Positions 33,374-45,007 of a stretch of 64,000 nt of DNA are shown here, in pieces. Source of the DNA: Sipunculus nudus (lineage: Eukaryota; Annelida; Sipuncula; Golfingiida; Sipunculidae); NCBI GenBank assembly GCA_026874595.1, contig CM049321.1:21174979-21238978 (forward strand), written 5' to 3'. A program made the position numbers and the translations under genes. The notes beneath the pieces were generated by a model. The model was not told the DNA's origin, did not search any database, and was given only the letters and a program-made list of their open reading frames with translations. Numbering within the stretch: position 1 is the stretch's first letter; every line of letters starts with the position of its first letter.

Positions 33374-36300
33374 GTAAGCTTAATGCATTATTTATTTTCA
33401 TGTGGTAAAACATAGCTCATATGCTGTGTATAATGACAAAAGCAAAAAAAATGTACATTGAATCAAATATACTTTATCATAATATATTGACTTCCATTTT
33501 ATATGAAACGATTTGGTCAAGTAAAGAGGGACCTTCTTGATTTACTTGTACCATTGTTTAAAAATATTCTAACCCATTGGAGTCTTATTAAGTTATATTT
33601 AAGGGAAGTAGATAAGTAGCTTTTTACTTAAGCAAAATAGAAAAAAACTTTATCTGACCATTTCTTGAAATGTACTTGTACGTAAGTGCATGGTTCGCTA
33701 GCAAGGGTAGTAAACAATTATAGGACAAGTACTGGAACATTTTTGTTTGGTACTAGTTCATGAACAAGTACATGGTTAACAATTCATACCTAAAACTGTA
33801 ATAGAGCATTGTTCACATGGCAGTGACATCAATTAGATATACTCCTGAAATAACCTGGTCGAGGATGTAAAATTTACCATCAGAATTTACATTATGTTCT
33901 TTCACGATAATAAAGGCCCTCTTTATTCCGATCGGCAACTGTTCAATCCGTCTCTTCAGGGTCCAGGGCGAAACTAAAACGTTTTAGGCAACACTTTTTT
34001 GTACCTAAGTGTCACCTCAAATTCTGCTCAGATAACTGTTTATTTCGTCCTTTGACGCGTCATGGTAGGTCTTAAAAGGAGTTTTGGAGGAAATGAAATA
34101 TAAAAATAAAACTGATATAATGACATTTAATCAACCGATATTGAGATATTTCTAAAAATATACAATGGACTATATATCTGTTGTTACTTAACGAGAATTA
34201 GAAATAAATTAAAAGAGGAAGACCTATGGGGGAGTATAAAGCTTCTTTGTATATTGCAATGGATGAATGTTTCACTATTCTAATAACAGGTTAACTTCTT
34301 CTATACACAGCAAATGTTGAAGGAAGAAGTTTACGCGGAGGAACCAATGGACAGCATGGTTTGCAAGATGGTAAGATAAGCCTGCAGGTAAAATGAAATT
34401 ACTTATTATCCACGTATTAAATACAACTACCTTGACGTTTTAATTGTTATAGGAATGGCCAATATTAACCCTTTCCTGTTAAATTTATTATAGACTTCCG
34501 ACAAATTCTGACACTATTTTAATTTACACTAACAGCAATATCTTTTTAAGCTTTTTTGTATCTTTATCAAATTTTTAACAGTTCCAACTAAGAGGGTTTG
34601 CTAAAGATTATTGAAAATCATTGAAACTTAAAAAGTAAAATGCAATATTCTTGTCCTGAAAGAATCTATACATATCATGGCATTCTAGTTGCCCATTTTG
34701 AGTGCTCTTTAGTGGCTTGTAAACATTAAAGGGTTAATGCTATAATAGAAAAAATGTACACCAATGGTACAAAAACAAACTTAAAAATGTACTTCACCTG
34801 GACAAGGATCCATGGCAATGGTTTTGAATAATATTGTGCTGTCTAATCATACTTTTGTAATGGCGATACGGTAGCAGCCGACCCCAGTTGGTTACACGTT
34901 ACACCAAGATATAGTACATGAGATGCACGGGATGTCATAGAGACAAATTTGACAACTTTATTTTATTATTGTAGATTACCCGTGCTTGGACAACATGGCG
35001 TCTGTCACGTCTGTAGATCATCAGATACATGAAGGTGAATAAAAGTTTATATTAATGGTTTTATTTATTTATTTATTTTTTTGACGGGGCACGTATTCCA
35101 GAATTTCTGGAAGGGTTCTTTGACCTGACGCCTGGCAAATTCACTGATATATTTACATTTGATAACAAATAGTATTTATTAAGACCCGTTATTCATGCAA
35201 CGGAATATCCTTCAAATGTTACTTCCTACAAAACTGTCTTCATGGCATGTATCTCTGTTTGTTATTAAGAATACCAATGTTAAATTTTACAAAGGAATCC
35301 TCAACGTATGCAAGGTTATTTGTTGAAAAGAATGTAATTTTTGCCTCATTGGCCACTCTAGCATCCATAGTCCTAATTATGTTTCTATGCATAGTTTCAC
35401 GGCGGGGCCGAAGAGGAGTGAGAGGAACCAGGAGTGAGTATAATTTTTATTTACAAATGTGTATCTCCTTGGTCATAATAAATTGTACAGATAAGAAAAA
35501 ATAACATCACACAACATTACCAACACAACCTTACGTGGTAGTCCACTTGGCGGTAAACTAACGTCCCTTAACACGCGTGCTAACAGCTGACAGATACAAA
35601 CCATAAGCTTTCACCAGTGTATTGGTAATGATAGGGGAACCTGGATGGCATAATTTTGTTTTTCCTCTCATGATTACACGACATATAAAGTTGATTAGAA
35701 ATATGTCTGTAAATTCTGTTATAAAAATTTATGTAGATGTTTGTAGGACTAGCCATCTCGATCATAAACATTAATATGTTTTAATTAAGGCAACGAAGAA
35801 AGACTATGTTTGCTAAGAGAATAAATGCTACGGGTCACATTTGAAGTCGTCTCGTAACACTTGATAAATGTGTGAGAACGAAAATAGCATTGTAAATGAA
35901 TCATCAAGATGCAACTGATAAGAGGCAACAGGAAAAAAAGAATTTAAAACGAGGCAGCAACTTTCATTTACTTAGGTGCAGACATACCATTTTCTCGTAT
36001 TGTTTGTTTACATTTTATGATAAAATATACTGTTAGAAAATAATAATTTTAACTGATTTTACCTTTAGTATTATATTCAGCCACACAAATGTCTCAAAGA
36101 GTCTGAAGCTTTTAAAGATACCGTCAGATGAGTACAAAAGGTCTGTGTAAATTAAAATATCTGCGTCGCAGATAGTGAGCAAAGCCAATATAGTGTACCT
36201 TTGCATATGTGAAAACTGTCTATATCGATCTGAATGCTTCGTTAGGCTAAAACAATTATTTACGTCAGTAAGCTGCATTTCGTGGATTTTTTTTAATTTG

Positions 36301-36768
36301 GTTTAGGGTACCTGGCAATCATTGGTCCTCACTAATGTTGTTAGTTTGTTTTCCTCCTTTGATCAATAAAAATATTTTTAATAAAAAGTAATTTTCATGT
36401 CAATATATGCATCATTTTTGCATTTGTCTTTGCCAGCTTTAAAAATTTGACGTATTGTGATTATTTAAGCAAATGGAAATACATGTACAAACATATCCCA
36501 CCTCACCTTATGTTCGTAAAACAGGTATTTCTGATTAGTCCTTGGTTATTATAATAGTAATGTACCAATGCCTGACACAAAACATGCTGCAAAATTGCTT
36601 GGCTAATCAGACGTACGGAGATGTCTTGTTTAAATTATATTTACAAAATCTTTCCTCCACTTTGATCAGTGTGCTACTTTATTTATATATCTATTTCATA
36701 TTTAAGGGTATGGCCGAGGATCAAGACCGGCATTTGCTCCAGAAGGGTGTAACTGGGGAGGAGTGTAG
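32362..36768 (+). CDS. RING/B-box/coiled-coil (TRIM-like) protein with probable C-terminal membrane segment
   Basis: Exon 1 (coding 32362-33373) encodes 337 residues. The C3HC4 RING uses Cys18, 21, 35, His37, Cys40, 43, 56, 59. B-box 1 is about 94-135 and B-box 2 is Cys151-His182 (CEKH, YCKTC, CFKC, HTGH). A coiled coil covers about 185-330. RING/B-box proteins are usually E3 ubiquitin ligases, and many act in immunity. Two 60-nt phase 1-1 exons follow (34311-34370, 34975-35034). An open segment to 35433 encodes a 21-residue hydrophobic stretch (VIFASLATLASIVLIMFLCIV) followed by Arg-rich SRRGRRGVRG. It joins in phase to 36707-36768, ending ...EGCNWGGV*. No SPRY, NHL or other usual C-terminal domain is seen. 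The link from 35034 to the membrane exon is out of phase at the best acceptor (35259), so exon structure there is unresolved. Acceptor ctttgtccag at 32342 shows a 5' non-coding exon. Confidence 0.8.
34311..34370 (+). CDS. RING/B-box gene, 60-nt exon A
   Basis: Acceptor tatacacag|CAAATG and donor CAAGATG|GTAAGATAAG bound a symmetrical phase 1 exon. It adds a Gly-rich 20-residue linker and keeps frame if skipped. Confidence 0.65.
34975..35034 (+). CDS. RING/B-box gene, 60-nt exon B
   Basis: Acceptor ttttattattgtag|ATTACC and donor CATGAAG|GTGAAT bound an exon of the same length and phase as the preceding 60-nt exon. Reading through the donor gives a stop after two codons, a possible soluble isoform end. 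Confidence 0.6.
35260..35433 (+). CDS. RING/B-box gene, probable transmembrane exon
   Basis: The segment has a donor CCAGGA|GTGAGTAT at its 3' end and a pyrimidine-rich acceptor tgtttgttattaag at 35259. It encodes a hydrophobic helix, then an Arg-rich stop-transfer-like run. The frame is open back to 35166. The acceptor at 35259 would be phase 2, but the preceding exon ends phase 1. In-phase alternatives are 35172 or the ctctag at about 35361. The 3' junction to 36707 is in phase. Confidence 0.5.
36707..36768 (+). CDS. RING/B-box gene, last coding exon
   Basis: Acceptor catatttaag|GGTATGGCC; phase 1 joins the exon ending at 35433. It encodes a short Gly/Arg/Pro tail, YGRGSRPAFAPEGCNWGGV, and a TAG stop at 36766. 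Confidence 0.5.
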
Positions 36769-36837
36769 GCATTGAATTTTTCAATCAGACCTTCTTGAAA
36801 CCAGACAAGGTAAAACCCTCCTATGGTCCCTTCCCTC

Positions 36838-36843
36838 AATAAA
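36838..36843 (+). terminator. AATAAA polyadenylation signal
   Basis: Canonical signal 70 bases after the proposed stop at 36768, which supports that exon as the gene's 3' end. Confidence 0.55.
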
Positions 36844-36859
36844 TGTTCACCTATTTTTA

Positions 36860-39800
36860 TGGGATTAAATTCCTAAAAGCTGTATTGAAATCTTCATTTA
36901 AAAGTGATATCCTATAGCATTGTGGGTATTGTGAATAAAAAATGAAATCCCAAAGTTTTATTGTACTATTTGCAGACTTTCCTCCGTTATGAAACACATG
37001 GAATATATATTCCTGTATAGGTAGCCGACATTTTTATAGATGGATATGATTTTGGGTGTTAACATCATTCAACCGTAAGCTTCTTATAGCGGCTGAATTT
37101 CTTCCATAAACTTGTTGCTGGTACTTGAACATAGGATTTTAAAAAAATGTTAATAAAATGAAAGGTGGGCATTGCATTGATTTTTAATTTAATGTTAAGA
37201 TTAAATATTTGATATCAAAATATAAAGACATTTCGTTCAGCGTTCTATTTTTTTTGGATGAATACAATATCACCAGCATCTTTTATTCCATTCATATATT
37301 AAATGTAAAGAGATGTTTTATATCAATATTGATTGTTGGTACTGCGTTTAGTTATATGTCATTGTTTAAAGATGAGAAATTATCTACACTATTCTTTCAG
37401 ACTATCTGTATTTAATACCCATTATTTTTACGTTCATTTTATATTTTAGATCAACTAACATGAGGATAAATAGGGTTCAATGCTATTGACTTTGAGGCTT
37501 AAAATACGGTTATTAGCTTTATCAAAAAGTTGTGAAAAGGCCAAAGTAGAAACACCGAAGGTATCAAGACGGTTATAATTTAAAAGTGACTGTGAGTCAT
37601 TTCATTCTTGTTATTTAATGATGTATAATAAATTTTAGCCCGATTGACAGCTCAGATGATATTATGCCGTAATATTCGATTTCATGTGACACCCTTACCA
37701 GAGCACCTCGCGTGTTGCTTCACCTTTAATCACAAAAAATGCCTTCGTGTTTCTGCCCGGAAAACTAATACATAGAAATATATAATAATAGTTTATAGTT
37801 TACCCAGAAGGTCCACCATATTGGAACTGAAATAATATACTGTGTATTCAGAAAATATCATGGGTTTAAAATTTCGTGGTTTTGACCTGAAACACTATTC
37901 GTTGGGTTAAAACGTTTGTTGATTAATCGTTCCTAGCCAGGTAAATTATTATATGAAAAGACCTAAAAATAAGCTAAAGATCAGTGTTTTCCTTTTGCTA
38001 AAAAAATCACGCAGTCCCGATACAAGCGATAGGCTCTTTGACACAAATGACAAATATATCGGCTGACTTATCTGAAATTTTTTTGGTTAAGAAAAGGAGT
38101 GTCTACTATGTCATCAAGGACAGTCCGACAAGCTGTCCCCGGAATTTTGTTGCCCAGTGGTATTGTCCTGGCGAAGATCGGCTATTGTACTCCGCATCCC
38201 CGCTTATCTTAACACCTCATTAAACCCCACCGTGCAAATCGCCAGGTCCGAAGTGGTCTGCGCTCGAGAACAAATTCTCATATGACCAGACATGCTGGTT
38301 GTGATTTTATGAATTATTAGAACCAACGGAAGTCATTATATATATTTTGCGAATTCATTTATTAAGATAATCAAAAGTTCTTGGTATGTCGTTCATTCAG
38401 ATGGAACCCCAAGTTGACAGACGTGCCCGGGAAGGAGGCCTCAGTAAGACAGGGCTCCAGCTTATATAATTGTGCTCAGCTGACCGTGACTCATCATCAA
38501 ACCGGGGAATAACTAGATTAACTCTGCCAAACGGTTGTATACTTTAAACATAGCATTCTTTCAAACGGTAAAATATAATAAGATTGGCAGGGCAAAATGC
38601 CCTTTACCTACAACTTTTAGAGAGATTATCTGAGAGAGTGCAAGTACACTTATGCCAGTGTATGTGCAGACGCACTTTTAAACAGCCATTTGTAAGTCAG
38701 ATACCTATGGGATCTTGGTTTGTTTGCTCCACTATATAAAACTGAATATCTTTCCTCACAGTATAATTAATTTTTTTTATTATTGGCTAAATATCGTTTT
38801 CTTTGCGTTTTAATAATCATTTTTAAAATCATTTTTTTTAATTTCATGGATAAAGGTTTCCTACGAATTCCACGAAAATTAAAACCGAACGAACAATTCT
38901 GAATCGGCAGTATTCGTTTCACCATTTTGCATTAAAGACATCAGCGGAGTCTGAACCGAGGACTTTTTAATCCGAAATCCAGTGCCTTAAACACTTGGAT
39001 ACATCTTACCGCATCGAGGAAGGTGGCCATGAGTGCTCGGTTTGCGTAACTCAGCAGATAATCATATTCATCCATAGCCCAGATATTTACTTTACCTGAT
39101 ACCAATTAGCGAGAGTGAATTTAATTAGTAAATTAATTAGATTTTCTAGAAAGGAGATACCACAGACTCGTTTTCTTGTAATTTCTTCCTTGTAAAACTG
39201 ACGCACATTCAGTTAATAAAGCTTTATTTTAGAATTCCTGATACACACTTCAAAAATTTGATTTCACCTGTATTGTTTCAAGTGTTAACAATTCAATAGG
39301 CCACCCGTGTAGTTATGCCTAAGGAAACATTCTGGCCGCAAACTTAAGCGGGGAACTTAAGTGTGGACTCGGGGATGGGGTGAGGGGGGGATTCTGAGGG
39401 AGGGGGTGGGGTGGGTTCTGAGGCTCCGAGTTCATGTTGACCCTACTCAGACACAGATAGGGTGTTCACATCATTATATTAATTTTAACATTTAACATAA
39501 GGTATATTGAAAAGATATGGGTATGGAAATGTTTTTTTCCTCCTACTAAAATGCTGCCATCTAGCAGTATTGCAATATAAGGTTATAAATCTCGTTTAAT
39601 ATTGAACAACCCTGCCAATTTCAAGGAATGAACATTAAGTTAACACGGGGGCAATGACAGTGTTTTATACATTTTGAAATTATGTTTGAATCGAAGTATA
39701 AACCAGCAAGAATAGTGTTATATACATATTGCAATTGCTTGAATCGATGTTTAAGCCATCCAGACATAGAGTTATATACATTTTGAAATTGTTTGAATCA

Positions 39801-40160
39801 TGTTCAAGCCACAATAAAATCAAAATCACAAAGAAACAAAATTGAACCAACAGACGCAGCAATAAATCCCCCCCCCCCCCGGTGTCCAGAACATATATGA
39901 CATGCTGGGTTATCCTTAATGGGGGAAATCTGCATGTAAAACGCACTCTTTTTAACCGTCAATAGACTTTCCAAGGGAACTGAGTGAACTATTTCGTGTT
40001 TTTAAATCTATTTTGTTTTCATTCTATTTTCATTCTAATCACACGACAACTGACATTCAATAAACTGACTAATGTTTTTTTAAGTTTAAAACAGTTTCAT
40101 GGTTTGTTAGGCATTGGGACAAATTAAATGGACTAGCAATCATGTTTAGTTTAAGCTCTA
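36860..40160. other. Intergenic
   Basis: AT-rich, with no supported gene. A tRNA-Leu-like relic or SINE head lies on the minus strand at about 39015-38938 ('ccaagtgtttaaggc' A box, 'ggttcagactc' B box). A C homopolymer lies near 39870. Confidence 0.5.
38938..39015 (-). repeat. tRNA-Leu-like relic or SINE head
   Basis: On the minus strand 'gtatccaagtgtttaaggcactgga' resembles the D-arm and anticodon region of a tRNA with a long variable arm, and 'tcggttcagactccg' resembles its T-arm. The acceptor stem does not pair, so it is not called a gene. Confidence 0.4.
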
Positions 40161-40168
40161 TTTAATGG

Positions 40169-40355
40169 CTAGTCTTTTGTTTGAATCTCATTTGGTAGTA
40201 ATGGAATATCTCTATGAAACAGATGGTCTTTGTTTGAAGTCATCTTGATAAAGGTGTGACGCGCATTGTGTTCTTCTCCAAAGATATTGTCTTGTTCTCC
40301 ATCCGGATTTTCTTGTCCTTCGCATCGTCGGCACAAAAGGAAGTGGCGACAATTT
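40169..40355 (-). CDS. Candidate terminal coding exon, unknown protein
   Basis: Acceptor attaccattacag|AAATTG on the minus strand opens 61 codons to TAG 40171-40169. The product starts NCRHFLLCRRCEGQENPDGE and is hydrophilic after a Cys-rich basic start, like a cytoplasmic tail. No upstream exon was found and no family is recognised. Confidence 0.25.
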
Positions 40356-40359
40356 CTGT

Positions 40360-43300
40360 AATGGTAATATATGTTTAGTCGTTAGCACTTACATCCGAAA
40401 GTGATATATGTTTAAACGAAACATTTGCTTGTGCTGCATCATTAAAGACCTTTATGGAGGACGGAAACCGTGCCAATATATATATACTCTCGGTAAACGT
40501 GCAATGAGTAAAACAGTGTTTATCTTTGTGCAACATGTAACGAGCATTCTTGGAAATAGTAAACTTTTATCATCAAAAGGTCTTATTCATTCGGGGCCAC
40601 CACCTAGTTTGACCTAATAGAGAATGCTATTCTGAGGACTAGTATGTGGCCGTTTATGTTTAAAAGATTTTGCGGACATGATATTTGATATAATTGATCC
40701 ACCTAATAATGGATATACTCTGTGTATTGATGTTTTCTATTGTGCGAACTCAAAAACTAAGACCCTCATGAAACACATAAAAGTGAGGATCGCGAAATAT
40801 TATCTCCGAGAATTAGAAGCCAACCAAAGTATTTAACACGTATTTAATACTGTGTCTAACAAAAGTTTCCTTCTTGGCCTGTTATAATTAACTCAGGCAT
40901 TGCAACTCTAGTATTCGTTTTTTACTTTAATTTTTTTTCATTGTATGAGTGTGTATGTGGATGAAAGGCCAGGTTTCCTGCGTGAGTCTAGATTATTTAG
41001 TTCCCTGTAGGTGATTCATTCAATGAAAATATAAAAGGTGAATCATTTACCATTACTTATTTACTACTATCCTTTACCTTTGCTATGACGGTGCCACGCA
41101 CCAAGTCATAAATACAAAAGTGAAAACACTGTTTTATAGGTAAGATACATGTCATAATGATCATATATCACTCTTGTGCGTGAGAAAGGACCATATCACT
41201 TATGTTATCAACTTTGTCCTTACCCCAGAGATAATTTAAGTACATTCATAGGAAACAATAAATAACCCACATATGGCGTGCACAGTCAAGAGCAAACTTG
41301 ACTGCAACGTGCTGACTGCAAGATACACATGCCCCTAATCACTCGTATTTATTATAAATTATTTCAACAGATATTTTTATTTTGTTTCTCATCACATTTT
41401 TGGCTCTTATCAAATTCTGGCAACACGCCAAGTACACTTGCCACCGTGGTTTATATATAGCTATATTGGGCAACTTAGAGCTTACCTCATACCCATGGCC
41501 CTAGTGCGTGCTGCAATACACATCACCTAATTGATCATTCTTGGGACAAATGTCACGCGGTCATTTTACTTCCCGTCTGTGGCTTTATGTATCCAAGTCA
41601 ATATCTTTCAACTCAAGACAGTTTATCGTCATGTTCTCAAAGCCAGATCTCCAATGTAAAAATAAAATTCACATTACTGGGAGACCTATCATAAGTAAAC
41701 CGTCGGTATTTTGGGAAGAAAGCCTATATACAGCCATTGAAAAAAACTATACTAGAATTGACATCCAAGTTTTTTCCTTAAAGAGACATTTTTTATTCAA
41801 ATATCAATTATCTTTTGAGAATGGTTTGGATAATGTTCTGCCAAACATTACAGAATATGTGCAGTATTGTTTTGTACTGATATATGTAAACATGTCCCTT
41901 GTACAATGACACATTACACATATATTCACAGATTAAAGCGACATTAATGATTCTTTATACTATACATTTTAACGTTTGAAAAATTACAGTCATGAATCAT
42001 TTAGATGATGCGATTAAGCACTATAACGAACAGATAAATTGAACCCCAAAGTGTGCCTGTATATATGAGTATATAACGTTTGCTCGATTATATGATGAAG
42101 ATTGTTTCATTTTCTCTTTCACATTTTCATTTCACTTACAGTTGATTGTGTATTTTATATCTGTTTCCCATTCTTTTGAATTTGGCATAGTCTACGAAAC
42201 AATCAGAGTGCAATAAAGCATTATTTTGATTTAGATCGGCCTTGTTAATATAGCAACCCCAGGTAACTGGATCGTAGCTTTGTGAGATATTATGGTAACC
42301 CAAAAAAATGGGAACTGCAAATTTAAACTAGAATTATTTCGTATGGGTGGTTTGATATTGTGACAATTACAAATGACCTTTCGTATGGAATCCTATGTAA
42401 AGATTTTATGATCCAATATGTCGGAGCATGCAAAGTTTTATGGTTTCATAATAATATAATTAGTGAATAGTTTTTTTCAATCCACAGTATTACTGATACA
42501 AGAATAAAGATCAAAATTATTGTCGGGGTCCGAGCGAAAAACAATTTAATGAACCTTCGGTGTTGCTAAAAATCCATGGGAACGACATTGACTGCAAGGA
42601 AACGCCAGTATCTGAACACTGGCTGTTTTAACACTGAATGCCATCATGCGCTATTTGGTAATCATCATATGTCTTTTCCACATGATATGCGACATCTGCT
42701 GGAGTCGTATGAAACTAAGTGTTCGTGGATCTTACACCGACAACTAAAGACTGGTAAACCAATAACCCGTTCTACCTTCTAAGATTTAGGATCTGTTCAT
42801 CACTCAAAAGAGCATAAACTATGGTCACAAATAAAAAAAGCGATGATTGCAACATCAGCATCTGCAAAAGTGGACCTCAGCAATGCAAACGTAAACCTTT
42901 TAACTGAATTTTTATCAAGGGCAATTTATTAGAAAAGACTATCTGGGTATTTCTTTTTTCACGGTTTTCATGGATTGTTCGCTATACCGATATGTGTTGT
43001 CCAGCTAATACTTTTGTGGAATCAACTTAATACAAATTCTATTTTTTTAACTTGGATGTTACTAATATTTATGACAACTAACCCGGGTCTCCAGCGGAGA
43101 TTGCAAAGCGTTTTATCACTGTCGAGGCCCCGCTGAGAATCAGTTTAGAGATTCTATTTTTTTTTATATTTCATTCCCCCCCCCCCAAAAAAAAATGAAT
43201 GAAAGAGTTTTATAAATAAAGTAATAACTGGAAACATATACTCCTAGAGTGAAATAGCTTTCTCCTTTTCTTTATTTAAAGATATGCAACTCTCTCTATT
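40360..43300. other. Intergenic
   Basis: No supported gene. The 122-codon open frame at 41541-41909 has AT-driven composition, no domain and no splice or promoter context. Confidence 0.5.
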
Positions 43301-43307
43301 TTGTATG

Positions 43308-44239
43308 ACTGAATATTCTCCTACGGCAATGGACCACATCCTGGGATGACAAGAGGTTTTACCGTGGCCCAGCTCCTGGGGTTTGACATGCCAAATCAGT
43401 TGCATCCAGGGGGCCAAAAGGTGCACATTTCTGTGTCAGGGACCACGTTCTCTCTATTCGTTTTGAACGGTTCGAGGGCATCGTGACTCTAGAACGACTA
43501 ACTGCTATCAATCAGGTACCCCTTCAATGGCCTACGGTAAAGTCAATGTCCTACCAAGTCCCCCACGACCTGCAAGAACGTATTGACCCATAGACACAAC
43601 GTGGTTAATCAGAGCGAGGATTTAGTTTCCTCCTGTATTGTGGGGTTCATTAAGCTTTATTTCCATGTACGTGTATTTGCGTATATATGCGTGAACTTGC
43701 AGAGGTATATACTTATACAGTGGATCAAGCAGTTTTCCAAAAGAATAAGGTGACGTCACTTTACACTTAATCCCTTATTTCACGCAGACCGTGTGGGAGA
43801 AATCACTCCATATTATATTGTCTGCCATTAATTCCGTACCAATATTACATGAATGAATCCTGTGTTAATACCCCCCCCCCTTTGCATGGAAATGGGGACT
43901 TATAACTGTTCTCCAACTATTCCGTCGGACTCGAGGCTTCTGGATTGAACGATAAGTTATGAAATTGTCGACAGAGAGCAGCACGGTACAATCATTTCTT
44001 ATTGAATTGACGGGAGGGAAATTCTGGCTCACTTATCGAACTTTGCGCATAACGATGATAGGAAAAAACCGATATATTTTTTAAACATTGATAACAACAA
44101 AAAAATCTCCGTCTGTCAAATGAATGGTATAAAACAGTGATTTAGGACTCGAGTCCGGACTTGGACTCGAATCATGACTTTTTAGTTGGACTCAGAGGTA
44201 AGGACTCCAGAAATCAGATCGAGCCTATCTCGAGTCCAA
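43308..44239 (+). repeat. ~0.9-kb repeat, copy A
   Basis: The segment aligns nearly end to end with 62197-63121. Shared blocks include 'ctacggcaatggaccac', 'tgggatgacaagaggtttta', 'gaacgtattgaccc', 'ggttcattaagct', a C-homopolymer site, and a terminal 'gactcgagtc...ggactcgaatc' block. No coding frame is conserved between the copies. Its class is unknown: it may be an interspersed element or part of a local duplication with the GST genes. Confidence 0.75.
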
Positions 44240-44287
44240 GATGTGTAAAATAAGCGGAGGTAAATTTTTATCAGAGAGAAGAAAGAA

Positions 44288-44560
44288 ATGTTAACTTTTC
44301 TTTCTATTAAAATCATATGCATTTTATTGAAATCCAATTTTTTTCTATTAAAAACAATAGTTCCATCGAAACACATTGTCTTTCTATTCAAATGTATTTA
44401 TTTTCTATTAAAAACCATTTTCTGTCAATTTAAGAGCAATTTTTTTATTAAATACCATTTTTATCTATCAAATGCCGATATCTTTTTATTTAAAAAAAAA
44501 TCAATTTATTATCATCAAAAGCCATTTTCGTTCCATTAAAACCATTTCTTTCTATTACAT
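44288..44560. repeat. Degenerate tandem repeat (tttctattaaaaaccattt)
   Basis: About eight diverged units of roughly 25-35 bases repeat 'tctattaaaa.catttt'. The chance open frames on both strands show the same period. Confidence 0.6.
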
Positions 44561-44768
44561 GCATCCAGCATATTTAACGTGTGGTTCTTACATGATGTCT
44601 AGGGGACACTTTGTAACACTGCAATTTGAGATTTATACGATCTGTAATTATCTTTCATTGTCCGAAGTTGCATTCGGGTTCTCCAGATAAAGAATAGCTT
44701 AAACATGGTGTAAATGTCCTTATCATTCATCCCACTATGTGAAGGCTTTAACTATGTGTAATTATCTT

Positions 44769-45007
44769 TCATAAGCCGAAGTCGTAATCCGGTTTTCCAT
44801 TTTGAGAAGACTTTACATATTTCCAATGTTCTGTGTCATCAAATGCAGTTGCTTTCACGGCTGGTTCCTGCCACATGCGTTCTCTGTATGCGTAGAGTTT
44901 GGGGAAACGACCTTTAGGAAGGACATCTTCTCCCACCATCAAGCTGAGCATTCCAAATCGCTCAATCCATGGCCAGATATTGAAATCAATCATCGCTACA
45001 TCTTTTC
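44769..45007 (-). CDS. GST omega terminal exon
   Basis: Acceptor tttatttcag|GAAAAGATG. It encodes 'KDVAMIDFNIWPWIERF' through '...KPDYDFGL' and the TGA stop. Length and end match typical omega GSTs. Confidence 0.9.

Noticed and set aside
32394-33413. Minus-strand open frames (109 and 169 codons) opposite the RING/B-box exon
   Set aside because: They are shadows of the plus-strand coding exon with no features of their own.
41541-41909. 122-codon open frame
   Set aside because: No domain, poor start context and AT-driven composition; no splice or poly(A) support.
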